Positions 24,701 to 30,315 of a DNA stretch of 30,645 nucleotides are shown here, one piece after another. Position numbers and translations under genes: made by a program. The DNA is taken from positions 1 through 30,645 of the IMG/VR virus record IMGVR_UViG_3300013131_000167, one strand, 5' to 3'. This DNA comes from a virus. The stretch's first letter is position 1; every line of letters begins with the position of its first letter. The notes under the pieces were generated by a model. That model had not been told where the DNA came from, made no database searches, and saw only the letters and a program-made list of their open reading frames with translations.

Positions 24701-27169
24701 ACTTGGTCCGCCAACAGCCCCCTTCAAGACATCGGCTATTTTTCCATCAATCTTAGCTTGACTCTGTGATATGCCAAGACGAAGACGAGCATCCTGCAAT
24801 TCTTTTTGAATTAGATCAACTGACTGTTTTGTTGCTGGAATTTGCCCAGATTTAATGTCTGAAATCAGCTTTTCAATCTTAGCCTTATTCTCAGCAACAT
24901 TAACTCCATCAATCTCAACTTCAACAAGTCTCTTTTGAAGCTTTTCAAGTGCTAGAAGCTGAGTAGATTGCTTGTCTGGCATCTTTCGTCTTTGAACCGC
25001 ATCCTCAAGCCTGTTTAGAAAATCTTTTCCTGCATCTGCGCCAGTTTCCGGAACGGTGGCAGTGCTTTTTAGCACTTTGTCTGCGGCCTTTTCAACACTC
25101 GACAAGCCTGCAAGATATTCATCAATCGCTTGCGTTAAATCAAGCCTGTCGTAAGAGGCCTGAAGCTTTTGCGCGTTGCGCTCAGCCTGCTCGGTATATT
25201 TTATTAAATCTTTTAGGGCAGCCTGTTCGTTTTTTAATCTTTCTTCAAAGGCTTTATTCTGTTCTTTCGCTATTTGCTCTTGTGCCGCAGGGGAGCCAGG
25301 GTAAATTTCACCAGTTTTTGACTTGCCCGTTACCGGCGAAAACTGCTGGCCTTCGATACCGAAGACCTGGACAGGCTTGGCCCTGAGAAGAGCTTCTTTG
25401 GCTTTTATCTGCTTGCCGATTTCATTTGTCAGGCCAGTGGCGCTTTCAAGCTGATCGTTACCCAGCCTGACAAACGCTTCTTCAAGTTTAAGCCGCAACT
25501 GATCTTTCTCTGCAACTGAAAACTTTGACCTATCTATCTGATCCTGTAGGTCAATTTGTTTTTCACGCAGCTTTCCGCCATCTTGAATTCTTTTCTGTGC
25601 AACTTTTTCTTCTCTTTGCCGGAATTTTTCTTGCTGTGTAACAGCCTCAAGGCTACCAAGACGAGTTGATGGTGCATTAGCAATATCAAGCTGGGCGTTC
25701 CTCAATTCTTCATTTGTCCTAGCGATGCCTTCTTCAAGAGCCCTAAATTCGACACTTAGCATCGGAACCAAGGCTTGAAGGTTCCGTAGCATATTGATAT
25801 AGGCACTAAGGGCTGCGCTACTTGCGCCAGTGGCGACAGTTGGCATTTCAGTCAGCACTTGACCAACAAGATTCCTTGCACCGGCAATCATCTCCGGCGC
25901 CCGAAGTCCTTTTGGAGCCTGAATTCCGCCACCACCAGAAAATCCAGCAGCGAGGGCAGTGAAGGTATTCTGCTGCGCTCTAGCAAGCTTAATTGATGCT
26001 ACTTCAGCGGCAACAGTATATTGCCTGAAATCGTTGCTGGCAATATTTGAATTATTGGCGACTAGCGCAAGCGATTCGGCTTGAGCTTGAATTTTATTGA
26101 GTGAAGTTTTGTTCCCGGTTACATCATTTCGATAGCGAAAATCAACTATATTAGCAAGACTCTTTTGTGTCTTAACGACTGCATCGCCGGCTTGCACCGC
26201 TTCGGTCTCAAGCTGGTTAATTAAAGTAATATCATCCCTAAGCTGAGTCCGAATCTCAGCCCTGCGCCTTTGCTTTGCTTGATTTCTCTCCCTGATTTGT
26301 TCATTTTGCGGTTCTGCTTTTTTAGCTTCCATCAAAGACCGAATGACATCGGTATTAAAGCCCTCGCCAATAACTGCGGCAATATTAGGCGAAAGCGGAC
26401 CAATCAACCTTTCATTTCTACCAATTGCAGCAAGTTCTTCTCTTAGGGCTTGCGCTCTAACTCTGGTTTGGACAAGCTGATCAGCAAGCCTGTCAAATTG
26501 AACTCTTTGATTTGATAGATCTGTTCTTGCGCGAGTTTCGTCTGCGCCAATTTGAGCAGAATCCCCAAGTCGATTGAACTCCTGCGCTAAAGCACGAATT
26601 GATCGCTGTGTAGCAGCAACTTCGTTAGCATTTATTAGTTGTCCGAGCGTAGGCACCCTGATCTCTGCAGATGCTCGCTGAATTTCGGCAAACTGACGAC
26701 CTATTGATCGAAAGCGTCCGAGCAACTGACCGACTTCATTCTCGGCGGTCCTATAGGCAGCAATATTTTTATTTAGCCTTTCTACGACCTGTCTTTCGGC
26801 ATTGCTATCAGTTCTTGTGCGACGTTGGCGCCTTTCCGCTAATGTTTGCTCTGCGCGAACTGCCCCTTCAAGTGCTCTTGATTGACGATTGACTGCAGCT
26901 TCGTATTCTCGTGTTGCCCTGGTTTGCTGTTTGGTTAATTCTGTGGCCCGCTTAGCGATTTCTGGCCTTGGATCGCTGGCTGTCCCTATATTCTTCAGCT
27001 TCGCCTCAATCTCCCTAACGTTGCTATTCAACGTTTTGGTAGCAACATCAAGCGTTCTACTGTTAATTTTGTCAACAGCACTTTGCAGCTGATTGACATC
27101 TTGGATCAGCCTGTTTACAGCCCCAGAGCCCCTTACAACAAGATCAATAGTTGCTTGGGTGCTGGCCAC
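18767..27169 (-). CDS. H: Tape measure protein with M23 peptidase domain
   Basis: The gene encodes 2800 aa from a GTG at 27169, with a GAGGAG-type Shine-Dalgarno about 10 nt upstream. Most of residues 1-1500 are charged, helical and Gln/Glu/Lys/Arg-rich, as in tape measure coiled coils. Residues about 1680-1733 are hydrophobic and glycine-rich, a likely membrane-inserting segment. Residues about 2160-2275 form a LytM/M23 peptidase domain. The C-terminus (GEAGPEAVMPLTRG, then LGQAISAAVQAEIIKQKRPG) is the conserved end of lambda H-type proteins. The length would suit a long tail by the usual rule of about 1.5 Angstrom per residue (about 420 nm), an inference. It overlaps the next gene by TAATG. 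Confidence 0.95.
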   Translation of the reverse strand: MASTQATIDLVVRGSGAVNRLIQDVNQLQSAVDKINSRTLDVATKTLNSNVREIEAKLKNIGTASDPRPEIAKRATELTKQQTRATREYEAAVNRQSRALEGAVRAEQTLAERRQRRTRTDSNAERQVVERLNKNIAAYRTAENEVGQLLGRFRSIGRQFAEIQRASAEIRVPTLGQLINANEVAATQRSIRALAQEFNRLGDSAQIGADETRARTDLSNQRVQFDRLADQLVQTRVRAQALREELAAIGRNERLIGPLSPNIAAVIGEGFNTDVIRSLMEAKKAEPQNEQIRERNQAKQRRRAEIRTQLRDDITLINQLETEAVQAGDAVVKTQKSLANIVDFRYRNDVTGNKTSLNKIQAQAESLALVANNSNIASNDFRQYTVAAEVASIKLARAQQNTFTALAAGFSGGGGIQAPKGLRAPEMIAGARNLVGQVLTEMPTVATGASSAALSAYINMLRNLQALVPMLSVEFRALEEGIARTNEELRNAQLDIANAPSTRLGSLEAVTQQEKFRQREEKVAQKRIQDGGKLREKQIDLQDQIDRSKFSVAEKDQLRLKLEEAFVRLGNDQLESATGLTNEIGKQIKAKEALLRAKPVQVFGIEGQQFSPVTGKSKTGEIYPGSPAAQEQIAKEQNKAFEERLKNEQAALKDLIKYTEQAERNAQKLQASYDRLDLTQAIDEYLAGLSSVEKAADKVLKSTATVPETGADAGKDFLNRLEDAVQRRKMPDKQSTQLLALEKLQKRLVEVEIDGVNVAENKAKIEKLISDIKSGQIPATKQSVDLIQKELQDARLRLGISQSQAKIDGKIADVLKGAVGGPSKKINDLAAQQKYAVEINDVYQKTEDLLTRIGKAAIPESQKLALSASVDQARNELYEQRLESAQFITKEVEKQLKLETALQATASKKDWTRNSWQIALARGEEIRQEMKGEGAAESGKAFNQIVAQERALAELQLKYNIEEGKGVKFLDEKVRLRKLLNDLAGGEVDFTLDNSRAIGENIKLFRDLLRIRTLEAKAAGEYQGSGQGSGSKKPATAEQLEARRERLLNLARGGLSQLIDLENKGVVVSNERLQVEQAINNIQAIRNKASERELQTLASQVVAARNYADAMRTQLKTGGIPGVGLQAALQSLQEARQSRQQFLGTMNPAEGIDKIVREFNTGKPAAGEAAGNIIETFASGLKKGATSSAAAAKAFATAATQAINKAFGIKSPSRFMIELVENLVSTYISEMQKSYPRIQAATEKAFGQLTPERTVKKLTATNRGFSFIDTPSAGYRPLPIRSFDSSGAGGEMDEMFRRFRSQIAALTTQPSIYRNLLNALPSSRITTDLVGAANRRARVSEELPSFMPTQRMLGPGELEKAITNAFSKFIRELRVPASERIRAERFTGPKLLAPAVEIITPSQQERITRAYERSAKRGLSVLAEDAFRGAGRPGLLASRPIAGALPPALFASGLSPAQELRRLRAYQRSDERGAAVMSERQLTLPSSLFASGLSPAQELRRMRAYQRSEERAASVMGESASRQLALPAGRVVDAAVSAAQGGLRNAISGLFDRISNAISGVFGGGGGPRPPVGGGPGSGPYRDPDDLARRAAEAAQQGPQALLGLKELANPAKVSAKELEALSAILKEFRSVLDPTIEGFDRLDNQLRETAANLDRQLERRAPDADFLTRRFDPRIGRGISEGLIGGAFPLLFGQGLGASVGGLAGGFGGGFLGGGLGFGLSLIGTALGAAFDALNQAAQETGKSLNYPIEGFESLKAAGLFASRQQEYYISKLIETGQTARATAEIQAEMIKKIGVSGVNDLMELGDASLRLSKAWAEFNLQLQAALAGPMAGLLEWVASIVDISNQSSRSQQLAKDVSAGLTGNQKEAFDREIRNIDLSEQIGIKFGPLFGGLSKKEAARQRTALAEFYKPSANMPRAREGALTPEQQLANLDKAIEKADKARSLVQQGIALERSNVDLRLSIEDTVYSLRKRATDMEREAIEFRRSVEDQVFSKRQELEQKLIENDRKRQQNAIEAFDLQLQKASIGLDPVAQGVVNAAREYLKIRAEGEADLQQAEKQLKLELQRIDQEVNRYKLQVEDRVSQMAIQRDEFSRDVSRARLQIERQIGDYVIQIEEHRLAMAKHRYEVEIDLERKKQIVAQEGLAVQAKGGYTGTSVDGFPIGDRPGERRHPITGQMRMHTGVDIPAPIGTALGYEIGGKVLKVGTLGGYGKILEVELDNGVRAFAAHLNEVLVKAGDKFGSNQLLARVGSTGLSTGPHVHIEGAKGGDPYAPLPFLQLGKAVSGKADPDIYLQPGVGYFSRKTGRMVRGLTGGAGQAASAGASVQAASGAVGAKPIAPRPPSMPALPSSPQLIGINDLMQQYLGIIEKIRAATAGATAIDRQRLAVQSEAARFALEQQVLAPILQYKEQNRELEFEIQKRKERNRLAFEGIAPELIEGEIRVLEIVRDKNSVLAGLETTTNQAVRAELERLKLNPELVDGTFRLTEATLAGLIATTEDVAKQEELRKKLQDILDLRNKLAEKAEGEASGAASGARGAAEASILSPREKVESRIGELKKELADLADPANRAIAAADAIGRAFSDSFKGVISGSMSAQEALASFFQSTADHFLDMAAQMIAKMITMAILNKILGVLPGFSGGGVFKGGYFDPITGKGAAGPNFGFANGGVFAQNGIAAFAKGDMFADPITPFAMGGAFANSIVKSPTLFKFADGGAMRTGLMGEAGPEAVMPLTRGPGGRLGVDASGGGGDINVTVNVDAKGTSVEGDQQQGAALGQAISAAVQAEIIKQKRPGGILA
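20345..20692 (-). other. M23 (LytM) endopeptidase domain in the tape measure protein
   Basis: Approximate residues 2160-2275 of the tape measure protein. The zinc-ligand motifs are HTGVD (His2183, Asp2187) and HVHIEG (His2262 and His2264), with His2231 in AFAAHLNEV as the other catalytic candidate. 'RHPITGQMRMHTGVDIPAP' and 'VGSTGLSTGPHVHIEG' are close to classic M23 motifs. All residues needed for zinc binding appear intact, so the domain is probably active. In tape measure proteins this domain is thought to open the peptidoglycan layer during DNA injection. Confidence 0.9.
22613..22840 (-). repeat. Two tandem 38-aa repeats in the tape measure protein
   Basis: The segment has two adjacent copies of a 38-residue (114-base) unit with a shared core FASGLSPAQELRR-RAYQRS-ER-A-VM. 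A degenerate relative (RITRAYERSAKRGLSVLAED) lies just upstream at about 22880-22960. The unit is helical and charged. The unit is repeated in DNA with differences, so it is an older duplication. It may adjust tape length or present a repeated binding site. Confidence 0.75.
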
Positions 27170-27211
27170 GCTCTAAAGTCTCCTCGTGAATTGAGTCTAG
27201 CTAGGGGCAGG

Positions 27212-27235
27212 AAAAAGCCGCCCCGAAAGGCGGCT
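27212..27235 (-). terminator. Intrinsic terminator after G/GT
   Basis: Read on the minus strand, AGCCGCC pairs with GGCGGCT across a six-base loop and is followed directly by five T residues. The hairpin begins at the stop codon of the GT extension and ends 43 bases before the tape measure start. It probably lowers transcription into the tape measure and tip genes relative to the major tail protein and G. Confidence 0.85.
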
Positions 27236-27828
27236 AGCGAGAGCGTGCTTGACGCTTGATCTTCTCCATCTGCTTTTCTTGTCGTTTATTTTTAACAGCA
27301 AAGTAGGCAGCCCAGAGTTGAAGTTCTTCTTCTGTAACCTTATTTTTTAATTCAAATAAGGTACAATGAAGAGCTTCGGCCAGCGAAAGCTGATAGTAAA
27401 GTCTGCCGTTATTCTCCAGCTCCGCTTCGATTACTTTTAGAATCAGGCTGCTTGTCGTTTTCCTCTCCGCGAGGCTTGAGTACGCAGAGAATCATTTTCT
27501 GCACGTCTTCATCTTCTACATCGTGCTTGATGCGGGGAATATCACCAGCTTGGAAAATGCGTTCGCCATTTTCATCAAGGGCCTTGGCGATAAGCAGTTG
27601 CATTGCAAAGCCGCCAGCGGTTTCATTTTTCTGAGCCTTCTCCCTTTCAGCCGCCGTAAGCGGAGCGGCGTAAAATATGAACTCAGTGCCATTAGCAAGA
27701 ATAATCTCCTGCTTGATAGGGGTGAAATTGGCAGCCTTGGCAAGAACATCAATTGCCCGGCCAAAGCCGGAGGGCGGGGTAGGGGCCGGAGTGGTAGCCA
27801 TCAGAGAGAAGAGAATCTTTTTAACCAT
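27234..27828 (-). CDS. Tail assembly chaperone GT, frameshift product (apparently +1)
   Basis: The G gene (27409-27828) ends in TAA, but another frame is open from 27491 to the TAG at 27234. It continues with VIEAELENNGRLYYQLSLAE, then LHCTLFELKNKVTEEELQLW, AAYFAVKNKRQ, which is a typical T-domain (an 'sl.eal..t..El..kvt..El..W.ay' pattern). The frame is +1 (or -2) relative to G, unlike the -1 shift of lambda. The likely slip site is TCT-AAA-AGT at 27441-27433, where the Lys tRNA can re-pair on AAA one base downstream. The fused protein would be 131 + 66 residues. GT binds the tape measure and recruits the tail protein. Confidence 0.72.
27409..27828 (-). CDS. G: Tail assembly chaperone G
   Basis: The gene encodes 139 aa in the usual position for lambda G between the major tail protein and the tape measure gene. 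It has an N-terminal proline-rich segment (MATTPAPTPPSG), then helical and beta elements (IDVLAKAANFTPIKQEIILA, EFIFYAAPLTAAEREKAQKN), as in chaperone G proteins of this phage group. The start is uncertain: ATG at 27828 has a GGAG one base upstream, which is too close, while ATG at 27801 removes nine residues and overlaps a short upstream frame. I keep 27828 as the longer form. G assists the tail tube to form on the tape measure. Confidence 0.75.
   Translation of the reverse strand: MVKKILFSLMATTPAPTPPSGFGRAIDVLAKAANFTPIKQEIILANGTEFIFYAAPLTAAEREKAQKNETAGGFAMQLLIAKALDENGERIFQAGDIPRIKHDVEDEDVQKMILCVLKPRGEENDKQPDSKSNRSGAGE
27433..27441 (-). promoter_or_regulatory. Candidate +1 frameshift site in G
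   Basis: On the minus strand the codons are TCT AAA AGT. A +1 slip of the Lys tRNA on A-AAA would keep perfect pairing, and the next codons in the shifted frame (GTA ATC GAA) lead straight into the T-domain. The in-frame AGT Ser codon may be slow. No other position between the +1-frame stop at 27492-27494 and the G stop at 27409 looks better. Confidence 0.55.
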
Positions 27829-27853
27829 ACTCCATTAACGGACAGGTCGCAAA

Positions 27854-27919
27854 TCAACGGGTTGCCTCCTCCCAGTCGATGGAGCTAAAAAAAGTTTCGT
27901 GAACAATTGCATCAGGCAT
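27854..27919 (-). CDS. Possible 21-aa leader peptide before G
   Basis: A short frame starts ATG at 27919 and reads MPDAIVHETFFSSIDWEEAT, one more Arg, then TGA. It lies between the terminator after the major tail protein and the G gene. It contains a strong GGGAGGAGG sequence near its end that has no well-placed ATG after it; a TTG lies 7 nt downstream. It could be a leader peptide or a remnant, or chance. The support is weak. Confidence 0.25.
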   Translation of the reverse strand: MPDAIVHETFFSSIDWEEATR

Positions 27920-27929
27920 TATGAAAAAC

Positions 27930-27951
27930 AAAAAACCCCGCCGAAGCGGGG
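27930..27951 (-). terminator. Intrinsic terminator after major tail protein
   Basis: On the minus strand, CCCCGC pairs with GCGGGG across a TTCG tetraloop, an unusually stable hairpin, followed directly by a run of six T residues. It lies 20 bases after the stop of the major tail protein gene. It would let the major tail protein transcript end here and reduce the expression of downstream genes, as expected for a protein needed in many copies. Confidence 0.92.
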
Positions 27952-27971
27952 CATTGCAGCGATCACCGAGA

Positions 27972-28742
27972 TCAGGAGGTGGCTAAGTCGAAGTTGACCG
28001 TATCAGACGGACGGAAGTTGATAGTTACGGTCTGGGCATCGTCTGGATTCACAGTCAGCGAGGCTGATGTGAGGGTGACCTCCATGTCAATCGAACGGCT
28101 CTTGGCTTCGTTAACAGAACCGCCAGATTCAATACGTTCAATATAAAGCTTCACTGAGGCACCAACTTGGCGACGCAGTAGCACGTCTTGAACGATGCGG
28201 TTAGCAAGACCCGCGTCCTCATCCGTCATATAGACGTTGGCAGTGCCAGTGGCATCACCAAAGCCGGGGATGTAAGAGCGGAAGGGTACAAACTGCCCAA
28301 GAGTCTTGCCGATTGTCGTGACATCGATTTCGGCCCTGGAAATCTCAAGGCTCCAGTCGCGCACCTCTGCAACTGCGCCAAATGCCGCGTAGTGGACTTC
28401 AAACTTGTTAGGAGCAGCAAGTGTGCCGTCGTCCGTGATGTCAACCAGCGGAGTTAAAGTGGCGCTAGCCGCAACCGTCATCGCACCAGTGGAGGCGCTG
28501 TAAGACGCGACATAGTAGTCAGTAGCAGCAACAAGGCCAGCGGGAAGAGTCCCGACGCCAAGCGCTCCAGTCAGTGTGTTGCGAAGACGAAATTGAACAA
28601 CATCGCCAGGCTTGAAGTTGAAGTTGGTGCCGACGTTAATAGTGTCAGTTGCTACGGTAACATCAGATTCGCCAAAGGTTGCAACAGTGCCGGCGGGCTT
28701 GTAGTAGAAAGCGCCGGAGATGCCAGACAGAACGGTAGCCAT
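27972..28742 (-). CDS. Major tail protein (tube subunit)
   Basis: The gene encodes 256 aa. It lies between a tail terminator and the G chaperone, the usual place of the major tail protein. The N-terminal MATVLSGISGAFYYKP leads into an inserted domain (residues about 25-95; ATDTINVGTNFNFKPGDVVQ, then AATDYYVASYSASTGAMTVA). The tube core resumes with VRDWSLEISRAEIDVTTIGK, PFRSYIPGFGDATGTANVY and a final TVTINFRPSDTVNF. No Shine-Dalgarno is visible before the ATG; the leader is C-rich. A strong terminator follows, consistent with high-level expression of this gene alone. Confidence 0.85.
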   Translation of the reverse strand: MATVLSGISGAFYYKPAGTVATFGESDVTVATDTINVGTNFNFKPGDVVQFRLRNTLTGALGVGTLPAGLVAATDYYVASYSASTGAMTVAASATLTPLVDITDDGTLAAPNKFEVHYAAFGAVAEVRDWSLEISRAEIDVTTIGKTLGQFVPFRSYIPGFGDATGTANVYMTDEDAGLANRIVQDVLLRRQVGASVKLYIERIESGGSVNEAKSRSIDMEVTLTSASLTVNPDDAQTVTINFRPSDTVNFDLATS

Positions 28743-28805
28743 TGGAGGTCGGGGGAGGGGGTAGTGGCTTGGTGGGCACTGCCCAGCTAGAGATAGAGTA
28801 GCAAT

Positions 28806-29234
28806 TTATTTGGGGCTGGCCTGCCAACCAGCACTAATTACGCCGACAAAATGAGGGATATTGTCTGGCATTTGAAAAGATGGGCCAGAAATCTGGCCTA
28901 TGCGAATATAGGTAGAGTCAGAAGTTTTATTGGCTAAATTAAGGGTATCAATTACTTGTTTTGCAAGCCTAATCATTTCTTGGCAGCGGGCAGGTCCTTT
29001 GTCTTTCGGGGTGAAACATCTGATAATCAAAGCTCCCCTGGGGTAATCAAGAGAACTCTCAAGCGTCGCCTCCGTTGTCAAACCAAAAGTTACATTTATT
29101 CTGACGTACTCCTTAGGGGCATCAGGAGGCACAGCGATGATATTGTCAAAATAAACCGGTACTGACGGCACCTGAGAATTGTAAGCCGTCAATAGCGGTG
29201 CTTCAATTTTTGCTCGAATTGATTGGTAATTCAT
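28806..29234 (-). CDS. Tail terminator protein (lambda U-like)
   Basis: The gene encodes 142 aa, near the size of lambda gpU. Its N-terminal MNYQSIRAKIEAPLLTAYNS, then VPVYFDNIIAVPPDAPKEYV, followed by ALIIRCFTPKDKGPARCQEM, matches the 'IR..ie.pl..a......+pv.fdN....p....+yvrv....G.......' pattern of tail terminator proteins that cap the growing tube. It is positioned directly before the major tail protein gene, as in lambda-like phages, and its ATG overlaps the preceding stop as TAATG at 29234. The assignment is by pattern and place. Confidence 0.72.
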   Translation of the reverse strand: MNYQSIRAKIEAPLLTAYNSQVPSVPVYFDNIIAVPPDAPKEYVRINVTFGLTTEATLESSLDYPRGALIIRCFTPKDKGPARCQEMIRLAKQVIDTLNLANKTSDSTYIRIGQISGPSFQMPDNIPHFVGVISAGWQASPK

Positions 29235-29881
29235 TAGAACGATGTCTTAAACCCAAGAGACATGCCCTCACCTAGGTCTCTTTGTAGGCCTCCGCCTTCG
29301 ACATAAGTGTGATACCAGTCAGGTTCGGCTGTTCTTGACGCTGGGGCATCTTTAAAGCTTCCAGAAAAGCCGCCGCCAATGTCATACCTAAAGCTAGGAT
29401 TATTTCGCTCATCTCCAAGTGTTGGATCTTTAAGCGGCTCTGGCCATCCCCGTTGCTCAGCCAAATCCCTCCGAAAGTATCCGGCTTCGCTATCAATAGC
29501 CAAGTTCGCATGTAAAGCAGTATTAACAATCTGAAACTTCGCTACATTGGACGAAACCTTTGTGCTTGGCCCTGTCCCGCCTTTCATGTATTTCTCTATA
29601 GTATCAATTCTCACATCGTTTTTGGTATATTTGTAAATCTTGCCATCACTCCCAGGTCCTCCTGGATTGCCGCCTTCTGGAACGAATCTCCAGGAAGCTG
29701 AAAATTCACCGCTCCAAGCAGGGCCAACTTTAACGAGACCATTCATAGTAGCGATAGCTGCCTCTTGGACGCCTCTGGCGATTGGCCTTCTTAACTGCTG
29801 GGCGAATTCTTGTAACTCACGCTGAGCAATCTGCCTGTTAGTGGCGGCGCTGGTTGATCTTCTTTTAGCTCTTCTTGGCAT
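29234..29881 (-). CDS. Tail-completion / neck protein (HK97 gp10 or lambda Z-like)
   Basis: The gene encodes 215 aa from the ATG at 29881, which has AAGAG 8 nt upstream. A longer frame starts at a TTG at 29911, which I consider less likely. The N-terminus MPRRAKRRSTSAATNRQIAQ is highly basic, then a helix leads to VKVGPAWSGEFSASWRFVPE, the 'vdtG.l..Sw......' motif of tail-completion proteins. Middle residues (VSSNVAKFQIVNTALHANLA, then EAGYFRRDLA) fit the fold's later strands. The placement before the tail terminator supports a neck role. The C-terminus (GGGLQRDLGEGMSLGFKTSF) has no known match. Confidence 0.68.
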   Translation of the reverse strand: MPRRAKRRSTSAATNRQIAQRELQEFAQQLRRPIARGVQEAAIATMNGLVKVGPAWSGEFSASWRFVPEGGNPGGPGSDGKIYKYTKNDVRIDTIEKYMKGGTGPSTKVSSNVAKFQIVNTALHANLAIDSEAGYFRRDLAEQRGWPEPLKDPTLGDERNNPSFRYDIGGGFSGSFKDAPASRTAEPDWYHTYVEGGGLQRDLGEGMSLGFKTSF

Positions 29882-29914
29882 TTGATTCGCTCTTGGAAAG
29901 GTAAAGTTCAATAA

Positions 29915-30313
29915 TCAACCAAGTCTTGCGTAAAGGATGTGCATGATTGGACTGTCGCCTCTGTAAGCGAAGCTGCTCATACCGATCTCTGGCTTGCCAA
30001 GGATTTTAGCGGTTCGCTGAACTCCATCCTGCAGGAAGCGAATTGAATCGGTAATTTGTGGATAGTAGCTTCCAAGAGAGCTGGCGGCAATCAATATCTT
30101 TACATCCGACAATTGATAAGAATCCTTAATCTCCTCAAATCTGACATTTAGCAAAACAATACGAACAGGTATTTCAGCGGCCACCCCTAGCACGGTTCCC
30201 GTGGCTGGATCGTAGGACTGGTTTTTAGATGCCTTGATGTAAGTAGCATCGATTCCCCATTGGTCGATTAACGGGGCTGGAATAGATCCAAATACATCAT
30301 CTACTAAAGACAT
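29915..30313 (-). CDS. Probable head-tail joining protein
   Basis: The gene encodes 132 aa from the ATG at 30313, which follows the previous stop by 2 nt. A longer frame starting from a TTG at 30352 would overlap the previous gene, so I reject it. The protein begins MSLVDDVFGSIPAPLIDQWG, then IPVRIVLLNVRFEEIKDSYQ and ILIAASSLGSYYPQITDSIR, and ends EIGMSSFAYRGDSPIMHILY. The pattern of a long helix-poor beta barrel fits head-tail adaptor or stopper proteins at this place in the order, but I do not recognise a named family. The assignment rests mainly on position. Confidence 0.55.
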   Translation of the reverse strand: MSLVDDVFGSIPAPLIDQWGIDATYIKASKNQSYDPATGTVLGVAAEIPVRIVLLNVRFEEIKDSYQLSDVKILIAASSLGSYYPQITDSIRFLQDGVQRTAKILGKPEIGMSSFAYRGDSPIMHILYARLG

Positions 30314-30315
30314 AG

